Shown piece after piece: positions 47,001 through 60,104 of a DNA stretch of 64,000 nt. Location of the stretch: contig CM119270.1 of assembly GCA_051294375.1 (NCBI GenBank), positions 19,789,741-19,853,740 on the forward strand. Reading direction: 5' to 3'. Within the stretch, counting starts at the first letter, position 1. Each line of letters starts with the position of its first letter. Source of the stretch: Paraspadella gotoi (Eukaryota; Chaetognatha). Both the position numbers and the translations under genes were made by a program. The notes below the pieces were generated by a model that saw nothing but the letters and a program-made list of their open reading frames with translations, made no database searches and was not told the DNA's origin.

Positions 47001-50000
47001 TGAGGTTTTTAGTTTTAATTTATTTTTTAAGGTGTCGCTAAAGTTTCAAAATATTTTTCATTCTTGTAGTTTTTTTTTTTTTTTTGGACTTCGTCTTCGG
47101 TCATAAATGAAAAATCGATTCCGTCAACATCGGAATTTTTTTTTTTGAAAAAGAAACCTTTTTTCGTTTTTAATAATATTATACGCTGTTTAATTATTTA
47201 AATCAAGTTAATCAGTAGTCTATGCTTAAATTTATCCGTTAATATATTATGACGTATTTCGTTTCAATCTATCTATCTGTCTATCTAACTATTTATCTAT
47301 CTATCTATCAATATCAATCTATCAATCAATCAATCAATATCGATCTATCAATCAATATCAATCTATCAATCAATCCATAATATCAATCTATCAATAAATA
47401 ATATCTATCAATCAATCAATCAATCACCTTATCTTTGGTGACGTATGGATCGAAGGCGATCTCCAAGAGAGTATCGTTGTCGTACTCGTCCCTAATTCGT
47501 CCCAAGACGTAGAATTCGCTCGTGGCTTCCGGACCCCAACAGTTTTCGTCGGCGTCGACGGTTTTGGGCAGCAGCTTCTTGAAGGGGTCCTTGGGATCGA
47601 CGGTTCTGGGGAGTTGGTAACATTTATTTATTATTGTTGAGTTTTTTAAGAAATTCTGATATGCACGATAGATAATAGTAAAGTACATAGATTGGTATAA
47701 TTTGAATGATTAGAATATATAGAATAGTATGAATAATGTAGGTAATTGTAGGTAATGTAAGTATAAATAATGTGAAAATATATGTAACTGATTAACTTAT
47801 TGAACGATTGCAAGATTGATAGATCAATTAATTGATCAATATTTTGATAGAATTATTAATTCATGTACAAATGAGAGCAACTGCGTATAATCGTAATCGT
47901 ACCTCACTTTTGCTCAACTTCATACTGTAACACTTTGCTTTCATCTTTCAAAACCACGAACCCATTCATCGAGATTCAAAACACCATCGATCCCGTGATT
48001 GATAATAAAATCTCACATAAGCTTTAAATCCTCGTGTCGTTATCTGATTGGTCGATCAGAATCACCTTCTCGGCCAATGAAAACTCGTGGATTAGATCGA
48101 TGATCGTTCGATGCACCTCAACGATCGAATAAAAAACCTTTCGACGCAACATCAACACAACATCATCGACAACAACAACTACATCGACTAGGGTCGAGCA
48201 TCTCGGACGATACATCATTTCAAACGCATTGGCTAAAAGTATTGGTGATTTTCATTGACTCCAAAGCGTTTGACCAATTTGCAAGGATTCGACCATCAGC
48301 TCCAAGAGAAAAATGATCAAAATGAGAACCTTTTTCGCTCTGCAAATTCTTGCTTTCTTGGTCTTCGTCCTTCTGGACAAAAGTCGAGAAGCTTCTGCAG
48401 TGAATCTCTTCATCAGCGCTCAACAGGCCGAGGCTTTCGTCGCCGACGTTAAGAGGTTGGTTTGGATGGATATTGGTGCGTGTGAGATGTGTGCAAATAC
48501 GTGCAAATGGCGTGTAAATTGAGGTAGACTGTTTTCATTGTTGGCGGTTACATTTGTTAGGGGGAGAATCATGCGTACCCCCTAACGGGTAATGATGAGT
48601 GTGGGGCGACCAAAGGAGTGGTCACCGAGAGTCAGAAGAGTGACAGAAAGTCTCGCTCCAACTAGGGAATGATTGATCACAGTGCACCCTGAATCTACAC
48701 TGTAATAGATCAGAAGAAAAACACAATGATCAAGAACCACATAACTATCAGTAACCCAACACCTTTCACTATTCATTAATAACTCATGATAGCTGAAAAG
48801 GAAAGACATTGAATAATTAATATATCAATAATAATAAATGAATAGACACGTGTTAAAATGGTTTTATTTGTCAATGAATTAATATTCAAATGAATAAAAG
48901 TCCGATGATGAATCTTCATGAAAGTTTCTTCGATACATCGTCTGATTAAATAGGAGAGTAAATTCGTTTTTTCGCTTTGATGGAATAAAAAAAATAGTTT
49001 AAAAAGTACACATAAATTTGGGAAATCTTTCTTCTTTTTTTACAAATTTAGTTAAATTTAACTTTGACGTATATATATTTTATTTTTCATATTTTTTTTT
49101 TTCTCATGAAAAAAAAAGCATCGATTCTTTTGTTTTTGTTTTTCTTTATAGCAAAGGCGCCGACGACGACTCAGCGGACGTCGGAAACGAAAACGAACGT
49201 AAATCGGAGTCACGGTTCGACCGGAGAGAATTGAGAAGGAGATACGGTACATGGAGGACAGTTTGGTGGAAAGGACACGAGAGAGTAGAGAGAGAGTAGG
49301 AGTATGAGAAGAGAGATGAGAGAGAGAGGAGAGAGAGAGAAGACGAGAGAAGAGAGAGAGAGAGAGAGAGAGATTTGAGAGAGACGAGAGAGAGAGAGAG
49401 AAGAGAGAGGAGAGATGATATTGATCGGACGATAGATCGCCTCGCGCAGGAGACGGCGCTGGAAACGGAGGAGAAAACGAGGGAGAAGGGGGAACTCTGA
49501 CGGGGTTCTTGTGGCGCGGCGTCGGCGGCGGCGGCGGCGGCGACGCCGAACAACGCCGGGACGCGGGCGACCGGCGTCGCGATCAAGACCGGCGCCGTGA
49601 TGAAGGGCGCCGGGAGAATTTCGATCGACGCCGAAGAGAAATTCGTCTCCCGAGAAAATTGAAGAAGAGAAAATGGAAATTGTCGATGATTGCGAATTGG
49701 CTGGGGATTGGGAAGATGGTGAGATGGTGGTTGGGTGGGTGGTCGGGTGGGTGGGTTGGTGGTTGAGTGGGAATGGGAAAGAAGGTGAGATGGTGGTTGG
49801 GTGATGGTAGGTAGGTGGGTGGGGGATGGATTGATTGGATGAATGGATGGATGAATGTGTTTATGCCAAAATAAATGAATGAGTGAATTGATAGCTGGAT
49901 GAATGAATTAATAAATGACTGAATGATTTAATGAATGAATGATTTAATGAATGAATGAATAAATGAATGAATGAATGAATGAATGAATGAATGAATGAAT

Positions 50001-51304
50001 GAATGAATGAATGAATGAATGAATGAATGAATGAATGAATGAATGAATGAATGAAACAATCTCTTGATATTTTAATCAACCAAAAACTATAATCATAAAC
50101 AAATGTTTTTATTATTATTTCAGAATTCACAATCGTCGCCGTCGGAAAATTCCGATTCTCAATTTGATCAAAACCGAAAAACTCGAAACTCTTTTCGTCG
50201 GGAGAAAACTTCTTCTTCGTCGTCGTCGCCTTCGTCGTCGTCACCATCGTCGTCGTCGTCACCATCGTCGTCGTCGTCTCCATCGTCGTCGTCGGACTCT
50301 AACGTCGCCGCCAGAATCATTTCCGGCTTCGAAAGATTTTCTCTCTTTTATTGTGACTTGAACGTCTTTGTTTTCTTTCTCTCGTTGCCATGGTTACGAC
50401 AGTTGTGGCGTTGAATCGTAATTTAAATTGTAACGTGGTTTTTAATTATTTATTAAATTATTAAATTGATAGGGTAGCGACTGGTAGCGTAGTATCTTTC
50501 GCTAGATTCGGGAATCGTATTTGTTTTTGTACTGTATTTAGTATTTACTGTATTTTTTGTGTGTGTCCCATGAATTATTCTGCGTTTAGAAATACATTTC
50601 GTTCTAGAATTCCTAGCTTTTTTAATTTTAAATGATTTTAAGCGAATTTTGCCACACAGTAACTTAAACTCAACCACAACAGACCACGCTCACACCCACA
50701 ACAAACCACGACTCACTGCTGATCCGTCTTGTTCCCGGCCATGATCTCGAAAATGTTCTGCTTGTTGTAAAAGTAGTTCCGAGTGTAGCGCTGCTCCGTC
50801 GTCCCGGCGAGGATGGTCGTGCTCCAGGGCAGCATCCGCGCGCGATTCTCGTAGAAATGATTCGCCATGATTNNNNNNNNNNNNNNNNNNNNNNNNNAGT
50901 TGAGGCTGAGGAAGGCGACTTTCTCGTAGCTTGGTGGGGGGGAGTGGAAAGGTAAGGTTGGGTGGAGGAGTGGAAGGGTAAAGGTTGGTGGGGGAGTGGA
51001 AAGGGTAAGATTGGGTGGGGGGAGTGGAAAGGTAAGGTGGTGGAGGGAAGTGGAAAGGTAAGGTTGGGTGAGGGGAGTGGAAGGGTAAGGTAAGGTTGGG
51101 TGGAGGGAAGTGGAAAGGTAAGGTTGGGTAAGGTTTAGAAAAATATCGTTTTTTTAATCTCCGTTCGTCTGTACGTCGGTACGTCGGTCCGATATTTATC
51201 TGTCCGTCTCTTCGTTAATGAAGAGAATGTTCAAAAAGTGTACATCCAACTGTGGATTTGATTTACACAACTTCTTTTAATGCTAATAGCGAGGCGACTT
51301 ACCT

Positions 51305-51360
<56 letters not shown>

Positions 51361-54300
51361 CGACTTTCTACCGGAATCTCTCTCTCAACGTCAATAAAAA
51401 AATCATTTAGTTAGTAAATCGTAATGAGAATTTTATTTCATATCAATAATGATACGTAATATAATGTACCCAACTACTCACCCGAATATTGACAAAATAT
51501 AAGGACCCTCGTTTTCTAAGAAAAGGTTCGAGGAAATATTGACGTTCGCCTGTCAAGTCGAAGATGAACGAAAATCAAATGTTTTAATACAGTTTAGCAT
51601 TTGGTTGGTGGAGGATCAGCCAATCAATGAAACAACTTTCGGATTATATTTAGAACCACATCGTTCGACAATCAATCATTCAATCAATTAATCAATCAAT
51701 CCATCCATCAATTAATTATTCAATCAATCAATCAATCAAGTTAAACATTGAAAAATCATCGAAATCCGTCTTATTTCAAAAGAAACTTTACCAAAAATTT
51801 AGCAAAAATTTCGAGGGAACAATAGTAGCGATTCAGCAAAAATTTCTATAGACTTTTTTTCCCAACGATGATAAAAAACGAAAAGAATATTAATTGATTA
51901 ATGGAATCGATCATCATAACGATGTTTGAAAGCAGCGTACGTCACAGTGTTACTATTCATGTCTTTCGTATTAAAAAGAAATCGTTGTTACAATGATATC
52001 TACATAAACATAATTTCTTGCAAATTCACTACAATCTATGCAACTATCCGAAAACAACTTTTAATTCATTAAGCCTTATTATTCAATTTTCTATGTTTTT
52101 TTTGCATTATCCCGTTTTTCCACGGCAAAACAACTACATGACCCACAACAAGGGCTGGAGATCCATCATCCAGCGCTCATATTCACCACTGCCGCAAATT
52201 CGACTCCACTTTCCACGGTATATCATCTATACGATCAACTAATACGTTATATTACTGGATGCAACAACGCAGTTCATCTAACCAACGAAAGGACAGTCAC
52301 GCTAAAGCAGTCGTAGTTGACTCTCTACAAACGAAGCGTATAGGACGAGAGAAAATAGAAACTGGGGTATTCACCAAAGACCTGACAATCTCCCCACAAA
52401 CTCATCACTACACATATTTACTTTCGTCAGCCGGAAGACCTCTAATTACAAGTAATATTCAAGCAAATACAATCATTTTAGAACGCAATGTGCGGAATTC
52501 ATGTAATTATGTATGGAATAAGGTTAACGGGAAATTCATTGTGGAGGAAGTGAGTAGCAGTCGGGTGTTAGGAACGGCTCTCATTGGTAGGCAATTTGGC
52601 TGCGGGTCCTAACTAAATCTGTGATAGCGGTGCAGCGCCTAAATCGGTCAATCGCCAATCTAGGTCGGGGCTCCAGCCGTGGACTAATCCTATGGTTAAT
52701 GAAATTGGTAAGGACCCATCAATTTGGCGGAAAATCGGTAATCATAGAAACGTCGCTTGGCATAATGATTCGGTTATAAAATATATTTCACATGGGCCTA
52801 ATTTATTGTTCCAAGGAGACGCCATGAAGATAATTGGGGATGAAGAATTTAGATTTCTTATGGTAACTACATCTGGTCCGCCACTATAAGCAATGATTGT
52901 ACGTTTAATTATTTTGAATTGAGTGGTGAACTTGATTGATGAGCATGCCTTGTGTACGAATTACAGCGGCGATTGTCAAAGTAAACATTACATCGCACAT
53001 GGCACGAATTGGAGGCACTGGTAAAAAATCGATAGACGAATTGGACCATTTAATTGGAGATTTGACGAAATCAGATTCGCAATGAAATTGTGACGAATCT
53101 GCCGTGGCATCGAACGATGTGGTATCATTAAAAATAGATTGAGATGCCTGAAAGTTGATCTTTCAACAACTTGATGTGAGCCTGACTCACCCCCGCTCTC
53201 ACCATACGCATAATGTGATCGATCAAACCACTGTAATGGTGAAACAGTGGGATTTCTGACATCTCTCTCGCGATATCGATCTCTGCGAACTTTACGGAGT
53301 GCGAGCGATAGGTAGTGGAAATAGATTATCTTATTTGTCAATTATTTACTAACTTTTTCTCCAGGCGGCGCAATTAACATGCTGACAATCTTCGGCTAGT
53401 CCCCACACTGTATTTCACCACAGTTCGCGAACACCTTTTTCTGTAGAACTGATATCGCGTCCTACTGCGACGCCGAATGCTGAACTGAGGCGGGAGATCC
53501 TATGCGTATAGATAGATTGTTGTCAGAAACTGATTGTCTGTCGCGAGGCGGCTCGAATTCAAGAACAACACACGATATATTATGGTTCATAGACGACTNN
53601 NNNNNNNNNNNNNNNNNNNNNNNTTAAAGTCTTTTTCTCCTCCGCACATTTCTCACCTATCAAAGCCAGCCTCGTATTCTGCACATGAAGATCGATTATA
53701 GGATGCGGCGTCTTGTTGAACATCTCGACGCCATTGTCCACGATGCGGCTCCGCTGGATGACGATGTCCGGCGAGGTTTCTCCGATGCTCACGTGCTGAA
53801 TTCCGCCGTGGTCGTTGCGCTCGATGGTGAGGCGGGTCAAGTTGATCATTTTGGGTTTGCTGTGGGAGAAAACGAGGAAAGGTCGGGTTAGTTACATGGA
53901 TGTTGTCATTTTATTAAGAAACCTTCTCATACAGATGTCTAATCTTCCAGTGAAGCTTAGACAATAGTTTAAACCCTTTGATCGAAATAGTTCAGGTCCT
54001 TCGAGCCAGAATCACCTAAAACTTTGTCCATTATCATCAATTGTCTACCATCGCCCAAAATTTTGGCCAGAATCACTTAAACATTTCGGCCCACAAAGAA
54101 TCACTTTAACTCGTTGGCCACAATCACCAAAACCTTTGGACCTCAACCATCTAAAGGTTTTGATGGACATCAGCCCAACCTTTTTGTCAAAATTACCAGT
54201 CTTTTGATCAGAATCACTGCAATAACTTCAACACTTTGGCCACTGTCATTTTAACCTTTTGGCCTCAAATCACCTGAACGTGTTGGCCGGTGGGAGGTTG

Positions 54301-57300
54301 AAGACTTCGGCGATGAACCCGTAGGCCATTTGGGCGGGAGTCGCGTTGACGCGAAGACTCACGAATTCTCCTTTGGACATGAAGACGTTGTCGAGCTCAC
54401 CTCGATCTCGGGACCCGTTGCGCAGCTCGATCATCATGTCTGTGAAGTTGTCACCGTTGTAGATCTGGGGGGGGGAAGAGGGGGAAATAAGTTGTTGTTG
54501 TTGTGTTAGAAATTAATTATAAATAGATAAAAAGATAGATAAATAGATAGCAAAAATAATAGCTATGCAGATAAATAGATAGATAAATATTTTAAAAAAT
54601 GATATCAGGTGTAATTCTTGTCGTCGTGAAGTTGTTGATTAGATCGTTTAGTAGAGTTTATGATATTGTTTGTTTGTATAATATGCAGATGTAGAAAAAA
54701 CAAAGACGAGAATATACGTGAATATACGTGAATATACCGCCACAGTATACAATATAAAAATAAACAAAGATTTCAACACTTGTCGTTAAGCGAAGATTCA
54801 AATTAAACGGACGGACGGACCTGCAAATTGTCCGTATAAGTTGAGTCGTTAAAAAGTTTGAACATGAGAAACCGAATTCCCAAGTTTCCGTTGATCCTCG
54901 ACGCGCGAAAAGTTTTGATGCAGTGACGATAGATGTAGCGATATTTGTAGAAGACGATGACCCGCTCGGTGATGTTGATCTCTTTGATGGGGTCGCAGAT
55001 GTCCACCATCCCGAAGAGTTGGTAGGGGATGGTGGACTCGTTGAAGACTCGGAAGGTAGATTCCAGTTCGGAGGTCTGGCCGCTGAGGACGAGAGATCTG
55101 GAGGTTGGAGGAGAGGGGGGGGTTGTGGGGGAAAAGAGAGAGAGTGAGTTATTGGGATGTGGGGGTAAGGTGTTTGGACAAAGGAGGATTGCGGTGGAGG
55201 GTGGGGGTTATGAAAGAGGATAAAAATAAGTAAAATAGAAAAAAAAGGAGAATGGGCGAGAGAGAATAAAAATATAGGGAATGAAAAAAATGTAGTTTGG
55301 GCGGGCAATGCCCACTGGGCATGGAAAGTTGCAAATAAAGCTGATCGGCTCCTACAAAATTCATCCCCGCCCCTCCCTCTACCCTTTCTCCCCCTCCCTT
55401 CTAACCTCACTGCGTAACCAAAGGTATTCTTAATGGTTGTGTTGGACACCAAGACATTGCTGAGAGGAGCGATGATCCCAACGCCGTCGTGGGCGCAGTT
55501 GGACAGAGTGATGTTCTTAACGTCGACTCCTTGATAAACCATCTCGATGGAGGCCGAGTGTTCGTCGTGCAACATCCCGGCGCCGTAGATTTCCACGTTG
55601 ACGAGTTTGTTTCTTTATTTTTGGGAGGAGGAAGGGGTCGGGAAGGGGGTGGTGGAGTTGAGGGGGGAGTGGAAGGGGGTGTGGGAGACAGGGGGTTTTA
55701 AGGTGGATTGGGGAGAAGGGATGGTAAGGTCGGATAAGAGTGGCGAGGAGTGCAAAGGGTGAAAAGATCAAATGGACCGCGCAGGATGTAAAAAAAATGT
55801 AATTTTCTTAATTTTTTGAATCCGAATGTTAAGATGTCGTTGTTATTGTTTTTTGTTTTTGTCCAATTCACCCAACAAAGGTTTCACAGCCCGATTCTTA
55901 AATGACAAAAAAATTTGATCAGAAATACAGGGTGCCAAGAATTTGAGGGGTTGTTGATAATGATTAGGATGTAAATTGACTGATGTTTAAGCGTTAAAAA
56001 CATTTAAAAGCAAGATTTTTAAATAAAAATTTAGACTTTTCTAATTATTGAAAAAAAAAAGCCACAAAAAAGACGTAATGAAATTACCTATCTCTGCGTT
56101 TATCAAATTAAAAATATAAACAAAATAGTTATTTTAATAAAAACAATCAGAACCAGGAAAGTAAGTCTGTATTGGACCTTTTTACACGACTACCGTCATT
56201 CATCAATCATCATCTTTTGATCTCGAAATGACGGCTTCTTCACCTCGGCTCCGTCCCGTACAACTCTGAGACCATTACTCACCGCAGCCTCTATTTCCTC
56301 TCACCTCTATACCCGCCCAGCCTCTTGTTTTCCTCACCTGTTGATCACCATGTCTCTAAAGTCGAAGCTGTGACTGGCGAACCTCACGTTCCCCCAGTAT
56401 TCCATGTCCTTTGGTATGTTTTTCTCTCCGCAGGTGATGTAGACATACTCGTCGTATCTGACGCACTCGTCGAGGTCGTTGTCCCGACGCGAGGGACATT
56501 CCTCGAGCTTGTCCTCGTCGCCGGTGCAGAGGAAGGAACGCCACCAGGGGGGCGGTTGACGACCAGTTCGGGGATAGTAGAACTCGATGTTCGTCTTTTT
56601 TTCCGAGAAGAATCGGGGGGAGGGGTGATAGAGAGTAGAAAGGAATGGAAGGGTTTTCATAATTAGTCAAATTAGTGTTTAATAAATATCGGTTTTCATA
56701 ATTAGTCAAATTAGTGTTTAATAAATATCGGTTTTCATAATTAGTAAAGTTATTGCTTAATAAACATAGACGTTGAAAACTATAACAGATGCACGGACAA
56801 AAATGGATTCACAAAAACTACAGTTAAATTTATAAATTCAGAGAAAAATATTGTGAAACTAAAGATTATTACGACGGAGAAAAGTGTCATTTAGAGCGAA
56901 ACAAAAGCTCAGAATGAAGACTCTTACACTTTCTTTCAGAGCTCACTGATAATTAATGAACTACTGTGGCCTGCCATACTACCATTATAAATAGTATACA
57001 TGAGAGTTTGTAAAACCCTGCCAAAACTACAACAACCAACCCTAACCATCACAACAGCCTTGATCACACCTCACCTGCCAGACTTCGGCGTGAAAGACGT
57101 CGTGACCCAATTCACCGCAAATGACTCTCGCGGATCGATAAGAAAAAGTCTGATCACAGACTCGATTCCATTCGTCGAAAGTTCGATTGTAAATCTCGAG
57201 AAATCCTTCAGATGGCGTCTTCCCTTTGACGAGACGAACGAAGTCGCTCTCCACGTTGCCGAGGAAGAGACGCGCGTTGGGGTTGACCACTGGCGACATC

Positions 57301-57651
57301 TTGATGGGGAGACTGTGGGGTTGTGGATGGGGTGTGGATGGGGATGGGGTTGGGCAGTGTATGGGGATAGGGTATGGAGGGGAAAGATAAATAAATGTTG
57401 GTGGAGAGAAGGTGGAAAGAAAATAGGAGGTTTTAAACAAAGTAAAATTCTTTTCTTTTCTTTTTTAAATTTATAACAAATTGTAAGACCTTTTCTATGT
57501 GTACCTTTGTTCCATTTTCTTTTTTCTTTCTTTTTCCGCATTCTTCCCTCGTTTAATTTATTAAATGTAATCAGATCAGAAGTCCGTTTCTTTCTAAACT
57601 TACTTCCTCTTACTTCCTCTCCCTTCTCTCTCTATCTCTCTCTCTTCTTCT

Positions 57652-57682
<31 letters not shown>

Positions 57683-60031
57683 CTCTCTCTCTCTCCTCTC
57701 TCCTCCCTTCCTCCCCTCACTCAACTTCTCTCCACTCCCCCCTCTCCCACCTCCCTCCACCCCTTATCTCCCCCCCCCAAAACCGCCCCCCCACCTCTTG
57801 GTCCCCTGCGCGTTCAACGTCCCCAAGACGAGAATCCCGATGTTGGGGCGAAACTGGAGATGAACGCCGGGTTCTATGGTAAGTGTGGCGCCGGGCATGA
57901 TGGTGAGGTCGCTGGCGACGAGGTAAGGTTCGTCGCGGCGGCGGAGGCGAATGGATTTGGTCACGCGGCCGCCGAGGGACGCGTCTGTGGGTGAGGTGGA
58001 GGAAAGATAGAAGGTGAGGTTCTTGGTAATGATGTGAAAATAATTTATTTTTACTTTCCTAGTTTTTACTTTTCAAAAAAAAAAAGGACCAAAAAATTAA
58101 GCGGTCCCAAATTTGCTGAGACAGTTAGTTGACGATGGAAAGATAAATAAAGAATAGCAGATGATTAATATTTATCATTTTCGCAAGTATTTCATTACAA
58201 CTAAGAGAAAACCTTAATTAGCCTAAAGAATTTAAATGCCTCGTTTTGAACTGTAAATCTTGTTACCTTACCTTACCTTACTTCACCCAATATCACTCAC
58301 CCGAGTCGATGATTGACAGTCCTATTTCCCGCCTCGTCTTCACTCACTACATCCCCAAAGTGACCTCACTCGAATTAACTCACCCGTGTTAATGACGGGC
58401 GGTTCTACTTCTTGCGTCGTCCTCACGTATTTTCCTCCTCGTTTCACCAAAAAAGGAAAAAAGTTGGCGACGCAAAATTGATTCCAGTCATCGAAGTCGA
58501 AGATTTTATGGCGAATTTCAGTCTTGAGATGAAATAAGAATAAATGAATACTATTATTAAATAACAATATTTAATTAAGAATTCAATATATATCTTGCAT
58601 GACAGATGGCAAGGAACTTGTATAATACTAAACAAACAAACAAAACAAACAAGGTTGCAAAATCTCACAACAAATATTTCAAAAATAAGGAATTTTTAGC
58701 TTGGTGAGTTGACCAGTTAACATGATTTTTTTTTGGCGAGCTCCTCATCTTACCTTACCCGCCAACCCAACCAGATTATATTAGTTATAATAGTGATAAT
58801 GCTCTATTCATTACTAAATTAAAATTATAATTACAATTTAACATTTTTATCCTTTTTTTTTATTATTGACGAAATTTAGGAAGTAAAACCTTGTTAGAAA
58901 AATGACTATTCTAATGAAACCCATTGCAGAAGATCTAGAAACTCAAAAGATGGAATCACGTTGGACCATTAGTATACCAATTTTTAAGCTGACTTTTTTC
59001 CACCCACCTGACTCTCCGTGTTCCAAAAATTCTCCGTAGCGTCAACAAAGGAGCTGGCGGTGGCCGCCGTCAGCGCCGCCATGAACTCGTGCGTCAACTC
59101 GGGATTCTCGAAGGCGTTTTGAGAGACGCTGACGTTTTGGACGCCGGAGACGATGACGCCGAAGGAGTCAGTTTGGAAAGCGGACGCCTGGGGTTGGGGG
59201 GGGGCGAAGAGGTGGTGGAAGGAAATGGAGGGATGGGGGATTAATTGTTAAGCACATTAGTTGTACGTTTCATTTTGATTTTACATTAAGCACTTTAAGA
59301 AGCTAGAAAAGTACTTTTTTAATGGTTAAATTTGTTTAAATTTTTAACTGTTTTTCTTTTGTGTTAAAAGGCTGGCCTTAATTCTTTATTCTCTTATTTA
59401 AATTATTTTTTCCTTCCTTCCTCTTTCTTTATTCACTTTTTTTCTTCTCTTTTTATACAATCATTAATTAATTAATTAATTGATTAATTAATTCATTCAT
59501 TCATCCATTCCTTCCTTCTTTCTTTATTTCACTCTTTCCTGCTTTAATTTTTCCCTCCCTACTTTCCTTTCCACCTTCCTTCCTTCCTTCTCCCCTTCCC
59601 TTCCCCTCCCCCTTCCCCGTCCCCGTCCCTTCCTCCTTCCCATTCCCCCTCCTCACATCCCCACTCCCCCACCTTAAACGACCGCCCCGCCTTCCCGTTC
59701 GGCCCTTTATTCCCGATCAACTCGTTGAACATGAATTCCGCCTTCCGCTTGTAAACTTGGATGATGTGAAAGAAGAAAGGCTTGGACTCTATGTCCACGT
59801 CGGGGAAAGCTTGCTTGGCGGCCTCGAGCAAGGCCCTTATCTCTTCTTCCCTCAAGAGACGGACGAACTCGGAATGACTGATCATGTCGAACTTGACGAC
59901 AAAGCGACCCGAGTTGGAGAGGAACTCGTTACCGTTCACCATCATGAACTTTTCGAACCCGCTGGAGTTGGGAAATTTTGATGGGGTTGGGGAAGAAGAG
60001 GGGGATGGATTTGGGGTGGGCGATCGGAGGA

Positions 60032-60104
<73 letters not shown>

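Noticed and set aside
49965-50055. IHSF-repeat protein frames
   Set aside because: Translation of (GAAT)n/(ATTC)n microsatellites, as at 44735-44832.
50935-51135. CRISPR-like array
   Set aside because: Units are contiguous tandem repeats without unique spacers, in a clearly spliced animal genome.
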